DNA of 64,000 nt from Arenimonas daejeonensis (GTDB lineage Bacteria > Pseudomonadota > Gammaproteobacteria > Xanthomonadales > Xanthomonadaceae): the NCBI RefSeq assembly GCF_007993735.1, contig NZ_CP042453.1, positions 682,001-746,000 on the forward strand, in the 5' to 3' direction. The notes below the pieces were generated by a model. That model ran no database searches and was not told where the DNA came from. It was given only the letters and a program-made list of their open reading frames with translations. The number at the start of each line of letters is the position of its first letter. The first letter of the stretch is position 1. Of this stretch, positions 39,332 through 52,637 are shown piece after piece. The position numbers were made by a program, and so were the translations under genes.

Positions 39332-40597
39332 TCAGCGGCTGATCTGGGCCAAGGCCTTCTGGGCCTGTGACCGGGTACTCGGATCCTTGGCGGCTTCGCG
39401 GTAGGCCGCCTGGGCAGCGGCCACGTTGTCCGAGTAGTACTCCGCCCGGGCGATGGCCATCCAGGCCTCGCCAGGGTTCTTCAATCCCTTGTCCAGGGCC
39501 TGCCTGGCGGCCGCCTTGGATTCGGTATTGCGGTCTTCCTGCCCCAGCACCTGGGCCAGGAACAGGGACAGTTCACCGTCGCTGGAAAGCGGGCCACCCT
39601 TCTGGGCGGCGGCGATCGCGGCCGGGATGTCGTCGCTGTAGTAATGGGCCTGGGCCAGGATCGCCAGGGTCTTGCCGTCCTCCGGCAGGATGCCCTTGGC
39701 GATGCCTTCCTCGATCACCTGGGCGGCTTCCTTCTCCCGCTCCATGCCGAAGTAGGTGCCGTACAGGCGCTGGTAGTCGTTGGCGTCGGTGAGCATGCCG
39801 CGCTTGCGGGCCTCGTCGAGCAGGGCGACCGCCTTGTCCTGCTGGTCGGCATTGCCGTACAGGGTGGCCAGGTTCATCAGGGCGCGCTTGTCGGCCGGGT
39901 CCTTCTGGTACAGCGCCTCGGCCGTGGTGATCGCGGCGGCATCGTTGCCGGTTTCGGCGTAGGCGGACAGCAGCATGGTCATGGACTGCTCGTCGCCGTC
40001 CTTGCTGAGCTCGATCGCCTTCTTCAGCGGTGCGATCGCCTCGGCGTACTTGCCGCTGTTGTAGAGGTTGGCGCCCTGCAGGGAATAGACCTGCGGGTCG
40101 TCGGTCTTGGTCTCGGCGACCACGCGGTCGAGCAGCGCGGCGGCTTCGTCGTTGCGGTCGTTGTTGATGTAGACCGAGGACAGGCTGAGCATGGCCGAGT
40201 AGTGGTTGTCGTTCGGCAGGCCGTTCTCTTCGATGGCGCGCTTGAGGTAGCCGATCGCCTGCTCGTCCTTGCCAAGGTCGATCGAGGCGCTGCCGGCCAG
40301 CAGCAGGGCGATGCCGCGGTCATAGGGGCCGGCCTTCTCGTTGGCAAGCACCACTTCGGCGGCGGCGATGGTTTCTTCTTCCTTGCCGTCTGCGTTGTAG
40401 GCGTCCTGCAGCTTGGTGTTGAGCTTGAGCAGGCGCGGCGTGTACACCGCCTCGGGCGAGACGCGGGTGGCGTTCGGATACAGCGCCGGCGCGGGCTCCT
40501 CCTTCTTGCTGCGGCGCTGCGCATCCACGTCCGTGGCCGACAGCGAGGCGACCAGGAACACGAGTGCAGCGAGCTTGAGGGGGTGTAGTGCCTTCAT
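39332..40597 (-). CDS. Secreted tetratricopeptide-repeat protein
   Basis: A Sec signal peptide (LAALVFLVASLSATDVDA) precedes about ten TPR-like helical pairs over 395 residues, for example LYNSGKYAEAIAPLKKAIEL and TLYGNADQQDKAVALLDEAR. It should be periplasmic. TPR arrays form protein-binding scaffolds. It is directly upstream of tonB on the same strand, a linkage seen in Xanthomonadaceae, suggesting a link to Ton-dependent transport. The frame is intact. Confidence 0.87.
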   Translation of the reverse strand: MKALHPLKLAALVFLVASLSATDVDAQRRSKKEEPAPALYPNATRVSPEAVYTPRLLKLNTKLQDAYNADGKEEETIAAAEVVLANEKAGPYDRGIALLLAGSASIDLGKDEQAIGYLKRAIEENGLPNDNHYSAMLSLSSVYINNDRNDEAAALLDRVVAETKTDDPQVYSLQGANLYNSGKYAEAIAPLKKAIELSKDGDEQSMTMLLSAYAETGNDAAAITTAEALYQKDPADKRALMNLATLYGNADQQDKAVALLDEARKRGMLTDANDYQRLYGTYFGMEREKEAAQVIEEGIAKGILPEDGKTLAILAQAHYYSDDIPAAIAAAQKGGPLSSDGELSLFLAQVLGQEDRNTESKAAARQALDKGLKNPGEAWMAIARAEYYSDNVAAAQAAYREAAKDPSTRSQAQKALAQISR

Positions 40598-40784
40598 CGA
40601 AAACTCCTTGGATCCGCGTCCCGCGCGGTCGTGGGCCGCCTAGGGTACCGGGGAACGCGGCACCGGCTCAAGCCGGATGTGACCGTTTTTCCCCTTCGCC
40701 CCCGTACTGGATATTTCTTGGGCGCAAGCTTGCCGGCTCAATCGCGCCACAATCTTAAAACGGTGTTAATTGCAGCGGCGCCGT

Positions 40785-41756
40785 TCAGCCCGTGGTGGGA
40801 AAATTCGCAAGCGCGAACGCCACCCGCTCCGCCGGATCCTTCGACAGCTGGCCACGTTCACGCAACGCTTCGACCTTGCGCAGACGATGTTCGAGGCCAT
40901 TGCCATTGGCCATCTGGATCGCCAGACCGGGGCGTGCATTGAGCTCGAGGATCAGCGGGCCCTTGTCGCGGTCAAGCACGAAATCCACGCCGACGTAGCC
41001 CAGGCCCGAAAGTTCGTAACAACGCGAGGCCATCTGCAGCAGGTTGTTCCAATGCGGGATCGTCAGGCCGACGATGGTGTGCTCGGTGTCGGGATGGTCG
41101 CGGATGATCTCGGTGCCCCAGACGCCACGCTTGGTCTTGCCGGTGGGGATGTCGATGCCGACGCCGATCGCGCCCTGGTGCAGGTTGGCCTTGCCGTCCG
41201 ACATCCGCGTGGGCAGGCGGATCATCGCCATCACCGGATAGCCCAGGAAGACGATGATGCGGATGTCGGGCACGCCCTTGTAGCTGACGTTGTCGAAGAT
41301 CGGGTCGAACTGCACGCAGTATTCGACGATCAGGTGGTCGGGCTGGCCGCCCAGCGAGAACAGGCCCGACAGGCCGTTGGACAGGTGGTGCTCGAATTCC
41401 TCGCGGCTCATCAGGGAGCCGTTGGCGCGCCGGTACTTGTCGCCGCGGCGGCCGGAGATCACCAGGATGCCGTCGCCACCGGAGCCGTGCGCGGGTTTCA
41501 CGACGAAGCTGTCGCGGCCCTTGAGCTTCTCGTGCAGTTCGGCGATCTGGTGCTCTTCGCGCACCACGGCGTAGAGGTCGGGCACGGGCAACCCGGCCTG
41601 GATCGCCAGCTTCTTGGTCAGCAGTTTGTCGTCCACGCGCGGGTAGAACTTGCGCGGGTTGTGCATCAGCACGTAGTGGGCGTTGCGCTGGCCGATGCCG
41701 ACCAGCCCGATCTGGCGCAGGCGCCTGGCTATCTGGAAGGGATTGAACCAGCCCAT
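40785..41756 (-). CDS. ATP-grasp alpha-L-glutamate ligase-like protein
   Basis: This 323-residue protein resembles the RimK-related sugar-transferase-like ATP-grasp group. SFVVKPAHGSGGDGILVI is the ATP-binding loop and GPLILELNARPGLAIQMANG holds the Mg2+-binding Glu/Asn. It starts 4 bp after the transglutaminase-like gene. The two appear as one long frame only because of an indel near 41820. Family members are thought to attach an amino acid to a carboxylate, but the substrate is not established. Confidence 0.9.
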   Translation of the reverse strand: MGWFNPFQIARRLRQIGLVGIGQRNAHYVLMHNPRKFYPRVDDKLLTKKLAIQAGLPVPDLYAVVREEHQIAELHEKLKGRDSFVVKPAHGSGGDGILVISGRRGDKYRRANGSLMSREEFEHHLSNGLSGLFSLGGQPDHLIVEYCVQFDPIFDNVSYKGVPDIRIIVFLGYPVMAMIRLPTRMSDGKANLHQGAIGVGIDIPTGKTKRGVWGTEIIRDHPDTEHTIVGLTIPHWNNLLQMASRCYELSGLGYVGVDFVLDRDKGPLILELNARPGLAIQMANGNGLEHRLRKVEALRERGQLSKDPAERVAFALANFPTTG

Positions 41757-41760
41757 GGCG

Positions 41761-43373
41761 TCAGGCCTTCGTATCCGGAGTGGCCGCGGCGGTGTCGGTG
41801 GCGTCGCTCGCCGCCGGCGGGGAACAATGGGATCGGGCTCGCGGGCCAGGGCGCGGAAGCGCAGCAGTTCGTTGAGGCGGTAGCCGGAATAACGGCCCAG
41901 CAGCAGCGCCAGCGCAAACAACACCAGCAGCACTTCCGGATAAACGAACACCAGGTGCTCCAGCGGCGGCCAGCTCATGACGACGTAGGCGAGCGCCGCC
42001 ACGATCAGCGTGCCGATGCCCTCGCGGATCGCCGTGCCGGCGCCACGTTCGTCCCAGGCCACCGACATGCGTTCGATGGTCATGGCCATGATCACCATCG
42101 GGAACAGCGCCACCGACAGGCCGACCTCGATGCCCAGGCGGTTCGACAGCACGCTCACCGCGGCCATCAGCAGCACCACCAGGATCAGGATCGCGGTCAG
42201 GCGCGGCACCAGCAGCAGGCGCAGGCGCTCGAGGTAGAAGCGCACGATCAGGCCGAAGCCGACCACCAGCACGAACAGCGAAATGCCCGCGACCAGCGCG
42301 GTTTCGCGGAAGGCGAGTGCGATCAGCACCGGCATGAAGGTGCCATAGGTCTTCACGCCGACCAGGTTGCGCAGCAGCAGCATGATGAAGGCGCCGATCG
42401 GCACCATCAGCAGGACGCGGTAGGTTTCCTGCGCCTGCAGCGGCAGGCTGAGCAGCGAGTAGCGCACCAGGTTGGCGTCCTGCACTTCCAGGCGGCGCTC
42501 GGCGGTGGCCATCGCGTCGGCCAGGTTGCGGCTGACGGTGAACATCAGTGCCGTCGGTGGTTCGCCGTCGATTGCCAGCAGTGGCTGGTTGCTGGCGCTC
42601 CAGACGAAGAGGTCTTCCGGCGCACCCTCGGCGGCGGTTCGCGGGTCGAGCATGGTCCAGGCCAGACCGTCGTGCACGATCAGCCAGGTCTGCATCCGGG
42701 CCTCGAGATCGGCGTCGGCATCGGTGAGGCGTATGCCATGCACCACGCGCGCCGGGATGTTGCGGGTGGCGAGCAGCTGCACGATGAAGTTGCTGCGGGC
42801 GACGTCGTCCTGGCCGTAGCGTTCGGCCAACAGCTTGACCTCCTCGCTCAACTGTCCGCTTTCACCCAACCGGCGCATCAGTTCGCGGGCGAAGGTGACG
42901 GTGTTGGACGAGCGGTCGCGCACCTGGTCGAGCAGGGTCTGCGCGGCGGTGGCGTAGGGTTCCTCCAGCACCGGCGGTTCGCCGATCACCGGCTCGAAGT
43001 CGAGCGCGGCCTGCTGCTGGTCGTCGGCGCGCACGATGGTGGCGCGGTAATACAGGTCCTGTTCGCCCAGCGCGCGGCGGATCGCCCACTGTACTTCGCG
43101 GCCTTCGGCGCCGGCTTCCTCGAGCTTGGAATAGTTGCGCGCGACGAATCGCTCCTCCAGCACCGTCCAGCCCGGTGCCGTGGACGGCAGCTGCAGGGTG
43201 ACGGTGTTGGCGCCCTTGCGCGGCTGGTATTCGATGTGCGCCTGCACGGTCCACACCTGCACCTGGGCATCAGGCTGCAGCGGGAACTTGAGCACGCTCC
43301 ACTTGTAGTACATCGCCGAGAACGCGACCGCGACGATCGCGAATGCCAGCAGATAGAGGTGGCGTTTGCTCAT
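41761..43373 (-). CDS. Inactive transglutaminase-like protein fused to seven membrane helices
   Basis: One N-terminal helix is followed by a periplasmic transglutaminase-like domain (NIPARVVHGIRL, MQTWLIVHDGLAWTMLDPRT) without an evident catalytic cysteine, then a C-terminal block of about seven helices (GVKTYGTFMPVLIALAFRET and onward). In corrected frame it ends VPPPAASDATDTAAATPDTKA-like at the TGA at 41761-41763, with a missing C near 41820. The pair with the ATP-grasp ligase is a widely conserved module, usually accompanied by a retropepsin-like protease gene, which I do not see here. It lies downstream of gyrB. Confidence 0.87.
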
Positions 43374-43465
43374 GTTTCCGGCGTCCCCGTGCACAGCGTC
43401 AGGCCCGCTTCTTGTCGGTCGGGGCGGGCGTCGCGGCAGTTTACATGACGGGCCTGCGGCCGGAA

Positions 43466-43488
43466 CGGGCGGGCCAGGGGCCCGCCCG
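43466..43488 (-). terminator. Hairpin downstream of gyrB
   Basis: CGGGCGGGCC (43466-43475) and GGCCCGCCCG (43479-43488) form a perfect 10-bp stem over a 3-nt loop, 6 bp after the gyrB stop. No T-run follows on the minus strand, so it may be a weak or Rho-assisted end. Confidence 0.5.
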
Positions 43489-43493
43489 CGGAG

Positions 43494-47144
<3,651 letters not shown>

Positions 47145-47187
47145 GGCCGCCCCTGGAGCCGGGCGCGCCCGGTCGGACCCCGGGTGT

Positions 47188-47221
47188 CAAAACGGCACCG
47201 CCCGGCACGGGCCGGGCGGTG
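47188..47221 (-). terminator. Terminator-like hairpin after dnaN
   Basis: CACCGCCCGGC (47196-47206) and GCCGGGCGGTG (47211-47221) form a perfect 11-bp stem over a 4-nt loop, 23 bp after the dnaN stop on the minus strand, followed by CCGTTTTG. The T-run is short, so partial termination between dnaN and recF is likely. Confidence 0.7.
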
Positions 47222-47244
47222 GGAGGGCGCGGCGACGTCAGGAA

Positions 47245-48345
47245 TCACAGCCGCAGCGGCATCACCACGTGGCGGCTGCGCTCATGGCTGGCCTCGCGGA
47301 CCAGGGCCGAGGAGTTGGCGTCGCGCAGGTTGATGATGACGTGCTCCTCGCGCAAGGCGCTGAGGGCGTCCAGCAGGTAGGTGACGTTGAAGCCGATGCT
47401 CAGGCCGTCGACCTTGGTGTCGGCCTCGACTTCTTCCTGGGCCTCTTCCTGCTCCGGGTTGTGCGCGACGATGCGCAGCTGGCCCGGGCTGATCTCGAGC
47501 TTCACGCCACGGTACTTCTCGTTGGACAGGATCGCGGCACGCTGCAGGGCGGCGCGCAGGATCTCGCGGTCCACCTTCACTTCCTTGTCGGCGCCGATCG
47601 GGATCACCGCGTCGTAGTCCGGGAAACGCCCATCAATGAGCTTGGAGGTGAAGGTCACGTCCTCGCGACGCATGCGCAGGTGGTTGCGGCCGACTTCCAG
47701 CTCGACTTCGCGGTCGCCGCCTTCGAGCAGACGCTGCAGTTCCAGCACACCCTTGCGCGGCAGGATGATCTGCTTGCGGGTCTGGGCGCCGGCGGGCAGG
47801 GGCGCTTCACACAGGGCAAGGCGATGGCCGTCGGTGGCGACGCAGCGCAGCGAGTTTTCGCGCAGGTCCAGCAGTAGGCCATTGAGGTAATACCGCACGT
47901 CCTGCTGGGCCATGGCGAACGCGGTGCGTTCGATCAGTTCCTTGAGCGCGGCTTCCGGCACCCGGATGCGCTCGACCAGGTCCAGGTCCTCGACCGCCGG
48001 GAAATCATTGCCGGGCAGGGTGGCCAGGGTGAACCGGCTGCGACCTGCCTGCACCGTGACCTTGTCGGCCGACTGGCTGATCGTGACGCGGCTGCCATCG
48101 GGCAGGGCACGCACGATCTCGAAGAGTTTCCGGGCGGGGATCGTGGTTTCGCCGGCCTGGGCGTCATCGACGTCGGTGCGCGCGACCATCTCGACCTCGA
48201 GGTCGGTACCGGTCATCGACAGCTTGCTGCCTTCGACGCTGACCAGCAGGTTGGCCAGCACGGGCAGGGTCTGCCGGCGTTCGACCACATTCACGACCTG
48301 CTGAAGGGGTTTGAGCAGAACTTCTCGCGTCAGGCTGAAACGCAT
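47245..48345 (-). CDS. dnaN: DNA polymerase III sliding clamp (beta subunit)
   Basis: The 366-residue clamp is exactly the usual length and has an intact frame. It begins MRFSLTREVLLKPLQQVVNV and ends with VREASHERSRHVVMPLRL; the MPLRL tail is the hallmark of the family. The segment VVERRQTLPVLANLLV and YLNGLLLDL are also typical. An in-frame ATG 12 bp upstream is a less likely start. The clamp tethers the replicative polymerase to DNA. It is separated from dnaA by the likely origin. Confidence 0.98.
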   Translation of the reverse strand: MRFSLTREVLLKPLQQVVNVVERRQTLPVLANLLVSVEGSKLSMTGTDLEVEMVARTDVDDAQAGETTIPARKLFEIVRALPDGSRVTISQSADKVTVQAGRSRFTLATLPGNDFPAVEDLDLVERIRVPEAALKELIERTAFAMAQQDVRYYLNGLLLDLRENSLRCVATDGHRLALCEAPLPAGAQTRKQIILPRKGVLELQRLLEGGDREVELEVGRNHLRMRREDVTFTSKLIDGRFPDYDAVIPIGADKEVKVDREILRAALQRAAILSNEKYRGVKLEISPGQLRIVAHNPEQEEAQEEVEADTKVDGLSIGFNVTYLLDALSALREEHVIINLRDANSSALVREASHERSRHVVMPLRL

Positions 48346-48349
48346 GCGG

Positions 48350-48585
48350 ATCCCCATGCTCCAAAGAGTGGATAAATCAAAAACTGGTGGTGGTGGAGCC
48401 GGCAAAAACGCCGGATAACTCAAGTAAGACGTTGATTCTTAACCGTTTTAGTGCAGCGACAAGGCTGTGTGCCAAACCCGGGACCAGGTGACAGAAGCTG
48501 TGGATAAAAACCAGCCTCCGAAATGCTCCCCAACTTGTCCACAGGCCGTCCCCCTGCGGGTTCCACGCCCTGCCCGGTTTCCCGG
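48350..48585. other. Predicted replication origin (oriC) in the dnaN-dnaA spacer
   Basis: This 236-bp non-coding stretch is much richer in A and T than its surroundings. It contains a perfect DnaA box TGTGGATAA (48499-48507) and near-matches AGTGGATAA (48367-48375) and TTGTCCACA (48535-48543, opposite orientation), plus a weaker CCGGATAA at 48411. AT-rich tracts near 48370-48390 and 48440-48460 are candidates for the unwinding element. Location between dnaA and dnaN is the known origin position in many bacteria, including Xanthomonadaceae. Confidence 0.78.
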
Positions 48586-49909
48586 TCACTCACTTAACTT
48601 GCGCAGCAGCTTGTCCCAGTCCTCGCGCAGCTTGCCGTCCAGTTCGCGCAGCTCACGCACCACCTTGCAGGCGTGCATCACGGTGGTGTGGTCGCGTCCC
48701 CCGAAGGCATCGCCGATTTCCGGCAGGCTGTGTTCGGTCAGCTCCTTGGAAAGGGCCATCGCCATCTGCCGCGGACGGGCCAGGAGCGCGTCCGCCGCTT
48801 CGACAACAGGTCCGCCATGCGCAGCTGGTAGTAGTCTGCCACGGTCTTCTGGATATTGCTGATCGACACCACCTGCTGCTGGGCCCGCAGCAGGTCGCGC
48901 AGCGTCTCCTGGGCGAACTCGGCGGTGATGGGCTTGGCCATGAAGTTCGAACGCGCCGCCAGGGTGTTGAGCGCGCCTTCCAGGTCGCGCACGTTCGAGC
49001 GCATGCGCTTGGCGATCAGGTAGGCCACGTCGTCCGGGATCTTCACCCCGCGCTCGACCGCCTTGGCGGTGATGATGGCCGCGCGGGTCTCGAAGTCCGG
49101 CGGCTCGATCGCCACGCTCAGGCCAGGTGAGGCGGGTCTTGAGCCGGGTCTCCAGGTTCTCCACTTCGCGCGGATAGCGGTCGCAGGTCAGGATGATCTG
49201 CTGCTTGCCGTCGAACAGCGCGTTGAAGGTGTGGAAGAACTCCTCCCTGGGTGGTGTTCTTGCCGGCGAAGAACTGGATGTCGTCGATCAGCAGCGCGTC
49301 CACCTGCTGGAACTGGCGCTTGAACTGGTCCATGGACTTCTCCTGCAGCGATTTCATCATCGCGCTGAAGAACTGTTCCGACCGCAGGTACAGCACGCGC
49401 ATGCCGGGATTGTTGGCGCGCATCAGGTTGCCGGCGGCGTACATCAGGTGGGTCTTGCCCAGGCCCGAACCGCCGTACAGCAGCAGCGGGTTGTAGGCCT
49501 TGCCGGGATTCTGCGCGACCTGCAGCGCGGCGGCGCGGCCGAGCTGGTTGCTGCGGCCTTCGACGAAATTCTCGAAGGTGTAGTGGCTGTCGAGGTTGCC
49601 GGCGAACTCGGCCACCACCGGCGTGGCGGCGCGGGACGCGCCCGCGGCCGGCACCAGCGGTTCCGCGCGCCGGGTCGAACCCACCGCCACCGCCACCGGC
49701 GCCGGGGCGCCGACGAAGTGCGCCATCAGCTCGCGGATGCGGGCCAGGTAGTGTTCGCGCACCCGGTCCACCACGAAGGCGTTGGGGGCGTACAGGGTCA
49801 GGCCGTCGGCGCGGGCCTCGGCCTGCAGCGGGCGGAGCCAGGTGTGGACCTCTTCGGCCGGCAGTTCGGCTTCCAGTCGTTCCAGGCAGCGGGGCCAGGC
49901 AGCATCCAT
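48586..49909 (-). CDS. dnaA: Chromosomal replication initiator DnaA
   Basis: DnaA binds DnaA boxes and opens the origin. The ATPase has Walker [10 protein letters not shown] and Walker [13 protein letters not shown]; the C-terminal box-binding domain has [13 protein letters not shown]. Three frame breaks occur at 49248 (extra G at CCCAGGG), about 49120 (two G missing after CCTGG) and 48795 (C missing before CCTGG); all abut CCWGG. Corrected length is about 441 residues. The ATG at 49907-49909 starts [17 protein letters not shown]. As an essential gene it cannot be a real pseudogene. Confidence 0.95.
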
Positions 49910-49951
49910 GTTCAAGCGAAAGTCCAGACGACAGCGGCGCCAGGGCGGCGC

Positions 49952-49960
49952 TGTGGATAA
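49952..49960. promoter_or_regulatory. DnaA box upstream of dnaA
   Basis: TGTGGATAA, the perfect complement of TTATCCACA, lies 43 bp before the dnaA start codon. It is positioned for autoregulation of dnaA and may also belong to the origin region. Confidence 0.75.
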
Positions 49961-50015
49961 GTGTTCGGGGAGGGAGTCTAGCGCCGCCGGGCGGCGTCCG
50001 CCACGCTGATCTGGC

Positions 50016-50045
50016 TTGACGGGGTGGGGGTTGGATCGCTATAGT
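50016..50045 (+). promoter_or_regulatory. Probable sigma-70 promoter of rpmH
   Basis: TTGACG (50016-50021) and TATAGT (50040-50045) are separated by 18 bp, close to consensus, and lie 41 bp before the rpmH start codon. The element is divergent from dnaA. Confidence 0.75.
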
Positions 50046-50086
50046 CGCCGGTCTTTTCCGCCCAAAACATCAACCGGGGTGCCACC

Positions 50087-50227
50087 ATGGCCACCAAGCG
50101 TACCTACCAGCCCAGCAATCTCAAGCGCAAGCGTGACCACGGCTTCCGTGCCCGCATGAAGACCGCCGACGGCCGCAAGATCCTGTCGCGTCGTCGTGCC
50201 AAGGGTCGCGCCCGCCTGGCGGTCTGA
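50087..50227 (+). CDS. rpmH: 50S ribosomal protein L34
   Basis: The 46-residue basic protein begins [19 protein letters not shown] and ends [13 protein letters not shown], the standard L34 sequence. It is a component of the large ribosomal subunit. It starts the rpmH-rnpA-yidC-mnmE run conserved beside the origin. A near-consensus promoter precedes it. Confidence 0.98.
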   Translation: MATKRTYQPSNLKRKRDHGFRARMKTADGRKILSRRRAKGRARLAV

Positions 50228-50266
50228 CCCCTTGCTGCCGGTTTACCGGCGGCAACCCGGCGGGAT

Positions 50267-50716
50267 GTGCCCGGGATCGTGAACACGCTCCCACCGCCCG
50301 CCCCGAGCCCGTTTCCGCCCAGCGCGCGACTGCGCGCTTCCGCCGAATTCCAGGCGGTGTTCAAGGCGGGGCGCAAGCTCTCCAGCCCTCACCTGAAGCT
50401 GCATGCCCATGTCCGGGCCGAGGCCTCCGCGCCCCGGCTCGGCGTTGCCGTGTCCAAGAAGGTGGACAAGCGCGCGGTCGGCCGCAACCGCATCAAGCGC
50501 ATGGCGCGCGAAGTCTTCCGCGGCCAGCGCGCCACGCTGCCGGCCGGCGACTACGTGCTGATCGCCCTGCCGGGCGCGGCAAAACTGGAAGCCGCAGAAC
50601 TGCGCGGGCAGTTCCTGCTCCTGCTGGAACGCGCCCGGTCGTTGAAGCCGGCTCCCCCGCCCGGCACAATGCCGGCCTCCCCGGGCGCGTGCGAACGCCC
50701 CGCCTCCGAATCCTGA
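50267..50716 (+). CDS. rnpA: Ribonuclease P protein component
   Basis: RnpA is the protein subunit of RNase P, which removes 5' leaders from tRNA precursors. It carries the family signature KKVDKRAVGRNRIKRMAREV and the N-terminal RLRASAEFQAVFKAGRK. A GTG at 50267 or 50279 is the start; neither has a strong ribosome-binding site. The proline-rich tail after the core is longer than usual. It follows rpmH by 39 bp. No yidD gene intervenes before yidC. Confidence 0.94.
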   Translation: MPGIVNTLPPPAPSPFPPSARLRASAEFQAVFKAGRKLSSPHLKLHAHVRAEASAPRLGVAVSKKVDKRAVGRNRIKRMAREVFRGQRATLPAGDYVLIALPGAAKLEAAELRGQFLLLLERARSLKPAPPPGTMPASPGACERPASES

Positions 50717-50768
50717 CCGAGACCCCCAGCCCGGCCCCGGCCCTGCCGCCGGCGCCCGCCGCCTGCCC

Positions 50769-52487
50769 ATGAACCAGACCCGTTCTTTCCTGCTCATCGC
50801 CTGGCTTGCCGTCGCCTTCCTGCTGTTATGGAATGGAACAAGGGTCCGGTCGCGCCCGCACCCGCCGTTGTCGAAGCCCCGGCCTCGGCGGCGATCCCCG
50901 CGGCCGGCGAAACACCTTCCGCCGCGGCCCTGCCGTCGGCCGGCGCCATTCCGGACGCGCCGGTGTCGGCGCCCCCGGTCGCCGCGGACGCGACGCCGGC
51001 TTCGGCCGCCCCGATCACCATCACCACCGACGCGCTGCGCCTGCAGGTGGATCCGCGCGGCGGCAACCTGGTCGGCGCCGACCTGCTGTATTACCCGGTC
51101 GACAAGGATCAGCCCGACCTGAAGGTGCGCCTGCTCGACACCACGCCGTCGAAATTCTCGGTGGCGCAGTCGGGCCTGCTGGCCACCGCCGGCAGCAGCG
51201 CACCCAACCATGAAGCGGTTTTCCGCACCGAGGACGGTCGCAGCGACTACCGGCTCGCCGACGGCGCGCAGCAGCTGGAAGTGCCGCTGGTCTGGACCGA
51301 TGCCGCCAGTGGCGTGACCGTGCGCAAGGTGCTGGTGCTAGAGCGCGGTTCCTACGCCATCACCCAACGCTACGAGATCCGCAACGACGGCAGCCAGCCC
51401 TGGCGCGCCGCCGCCTACGAGCAGCTGCAGCGCGCGGTGCCGCCGGCGACCTCGACCACGTCCGGCCTGACCAACCCCGAGGCCTACAGCTTCGTCGGCG
51501 CGGCCTGGTACAGCCCGGCCGAGAAGTTCGAGAAGATCGCGATCCCCGACCTGTTCGAGGACGGCAAGCTCACCCGCGACGTCACCGGCGGCTGGACCGC
51601 CATGCTGCAGCACCATTTCGTGCTGGCCTGGGTGCCGAACAAGAACGAGGCGCAGCGTTTCGAGATGGCGCCGCTGCCCGAGTCCAACCGTTACCCTGGT
51701 GCGCGGCCTGAGCGCGCCGGTCGAGGTCGCGCCCGGCATGAGCGCCACCCGCGAGTCCACGCTGTGGGTCGGCCCGAAGCTGCAGGAGAAACTGGCGGCG
51801 ATCGCGCCCGGCCTGACGCTGACGCTGGACTACGGCATCTTCACCTTCCTCGCGCAGCCGATGTTCGACTACGTGCTCGAGCCGCTGCACGACCTGACCG
51901 GCAACTGGGGCTGGGCGATCATCCTGACGGTGCTGATCATCAAGCTGCTGCTCTACCCGCTGTCGGCCAAGCAGTACCAGAGCTTCGCCAAGATGCGTGC
52001 GATCCAGCCGCGCATCGAGTCGCTGAAGGAACGTTACGGCGACGACAAGCAGAAGTTCCAGATGGCGATGATGGAGCTGTACAAGAAGGAGAAGGTGAAC
52101 CCGGCCGCCGGCTGCCTGCCGATCCTGATCACGATTCCGATCTTCATCGCGCTGTACTGGATGCTGCTCGAGAGCGTCGAGATGCGCCAGGCGCCGTGGC
52201 TGGGCTGGATCCAGAACCTGACCGCGCCGGACCCGTATTTCATCCTGCCGGCGATCAACCTGGCGGTGATGTACCTGACCCAGAAGATGACGCCGACGCC
52301 GGGCATGGACCCGATGCAGAAGAAGATCATGACCTTCATGCCGCTGGTGTTCGGCGTGATGATGGCCTTCTTCCCGTCCGGCCTGGTGCTGTACTGGTGC
52401 ACCAACGGCATCCTGGGCCTGGCGCAGCAGTACGTGATCACCAAGCGCCATGGCGACAAGCCGGCGGCGCCGGTGCCGGCGAAATAA
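50769..52487 (+). CDS. yidC: Membrane protein insertase YidC
   Basis: YidC inserts proteins into the inner membrane. The N-terminal anchor [19 protein letters not shown] is followed by a proline/alanine linker, the periplasmic beta-sandwich domain and the five-helix C-terminal core ([35 protein letters not shown] and the ending [20 protein letters not shown]). Two frame breaks are seen: a C missing at 50829 (TTCATGG read as TTATGG) and an extra C before CCTGG at 51694. Corrected length is about 572 residues. A terminator-like hairpin lies 46 bp downstream. Confidence 0.95.
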
Positions 52488-52493
52488 ATAGCC

Positions 52494-52614
52494 TTTGGCC
52501 GCGGATAACGCGGATAGAACCTAAAGCAACACAAGGGGGAGCGGGAAACCGCTCCCCCTTTGCGTTCCAGCGCTTCCACTTTCATTCGCGCTTGTCCGCG
52601 TAATCCGCGGCAAA
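52494..52614. repeat. Nested inverted repeat between yidC and mnmE
   Basis: TTTGGCCGCGGATAACGCGG (52494-52513) is inversely repeated, with few mismatches, as CTTGTCCGCGTAATCCGCGG (52591-52610) and following CAAAG. The two arms of about 22 bp enclose the terminator-like hairpin at 52533-52561, giving a stem within a larger palindrome. It resembles dispersed intergenic repeats, but this window has only one copy. Confidence 0.6.
52533..52561 (+). terminator. Terminator-like hairpin after yidC
   Basis: AAGGGGGAGCGG (52533-52544) and CCGCTCCCCCTT (52549-52560) make a perfect 12-bp stem closed by a GAAA loop, ending in TTT. It lies between yidC and mnmE. The T-run is short, so termination may be partial. 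Confidence 0.72.
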
Positions 52615-52637
52615 GATTTTTCTGCCACCATTCCGCC

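Noticed and set aside
40785..43394. A single 869-residue fusion of the transglutaminase-like and ATP-grasp proteins
   Set aside because: A one-base change near 41820 restores a normal stop at 41761 and a separate ATG at 41756, as in the usual two-gene arrangement. The fusion is an indel artefact.
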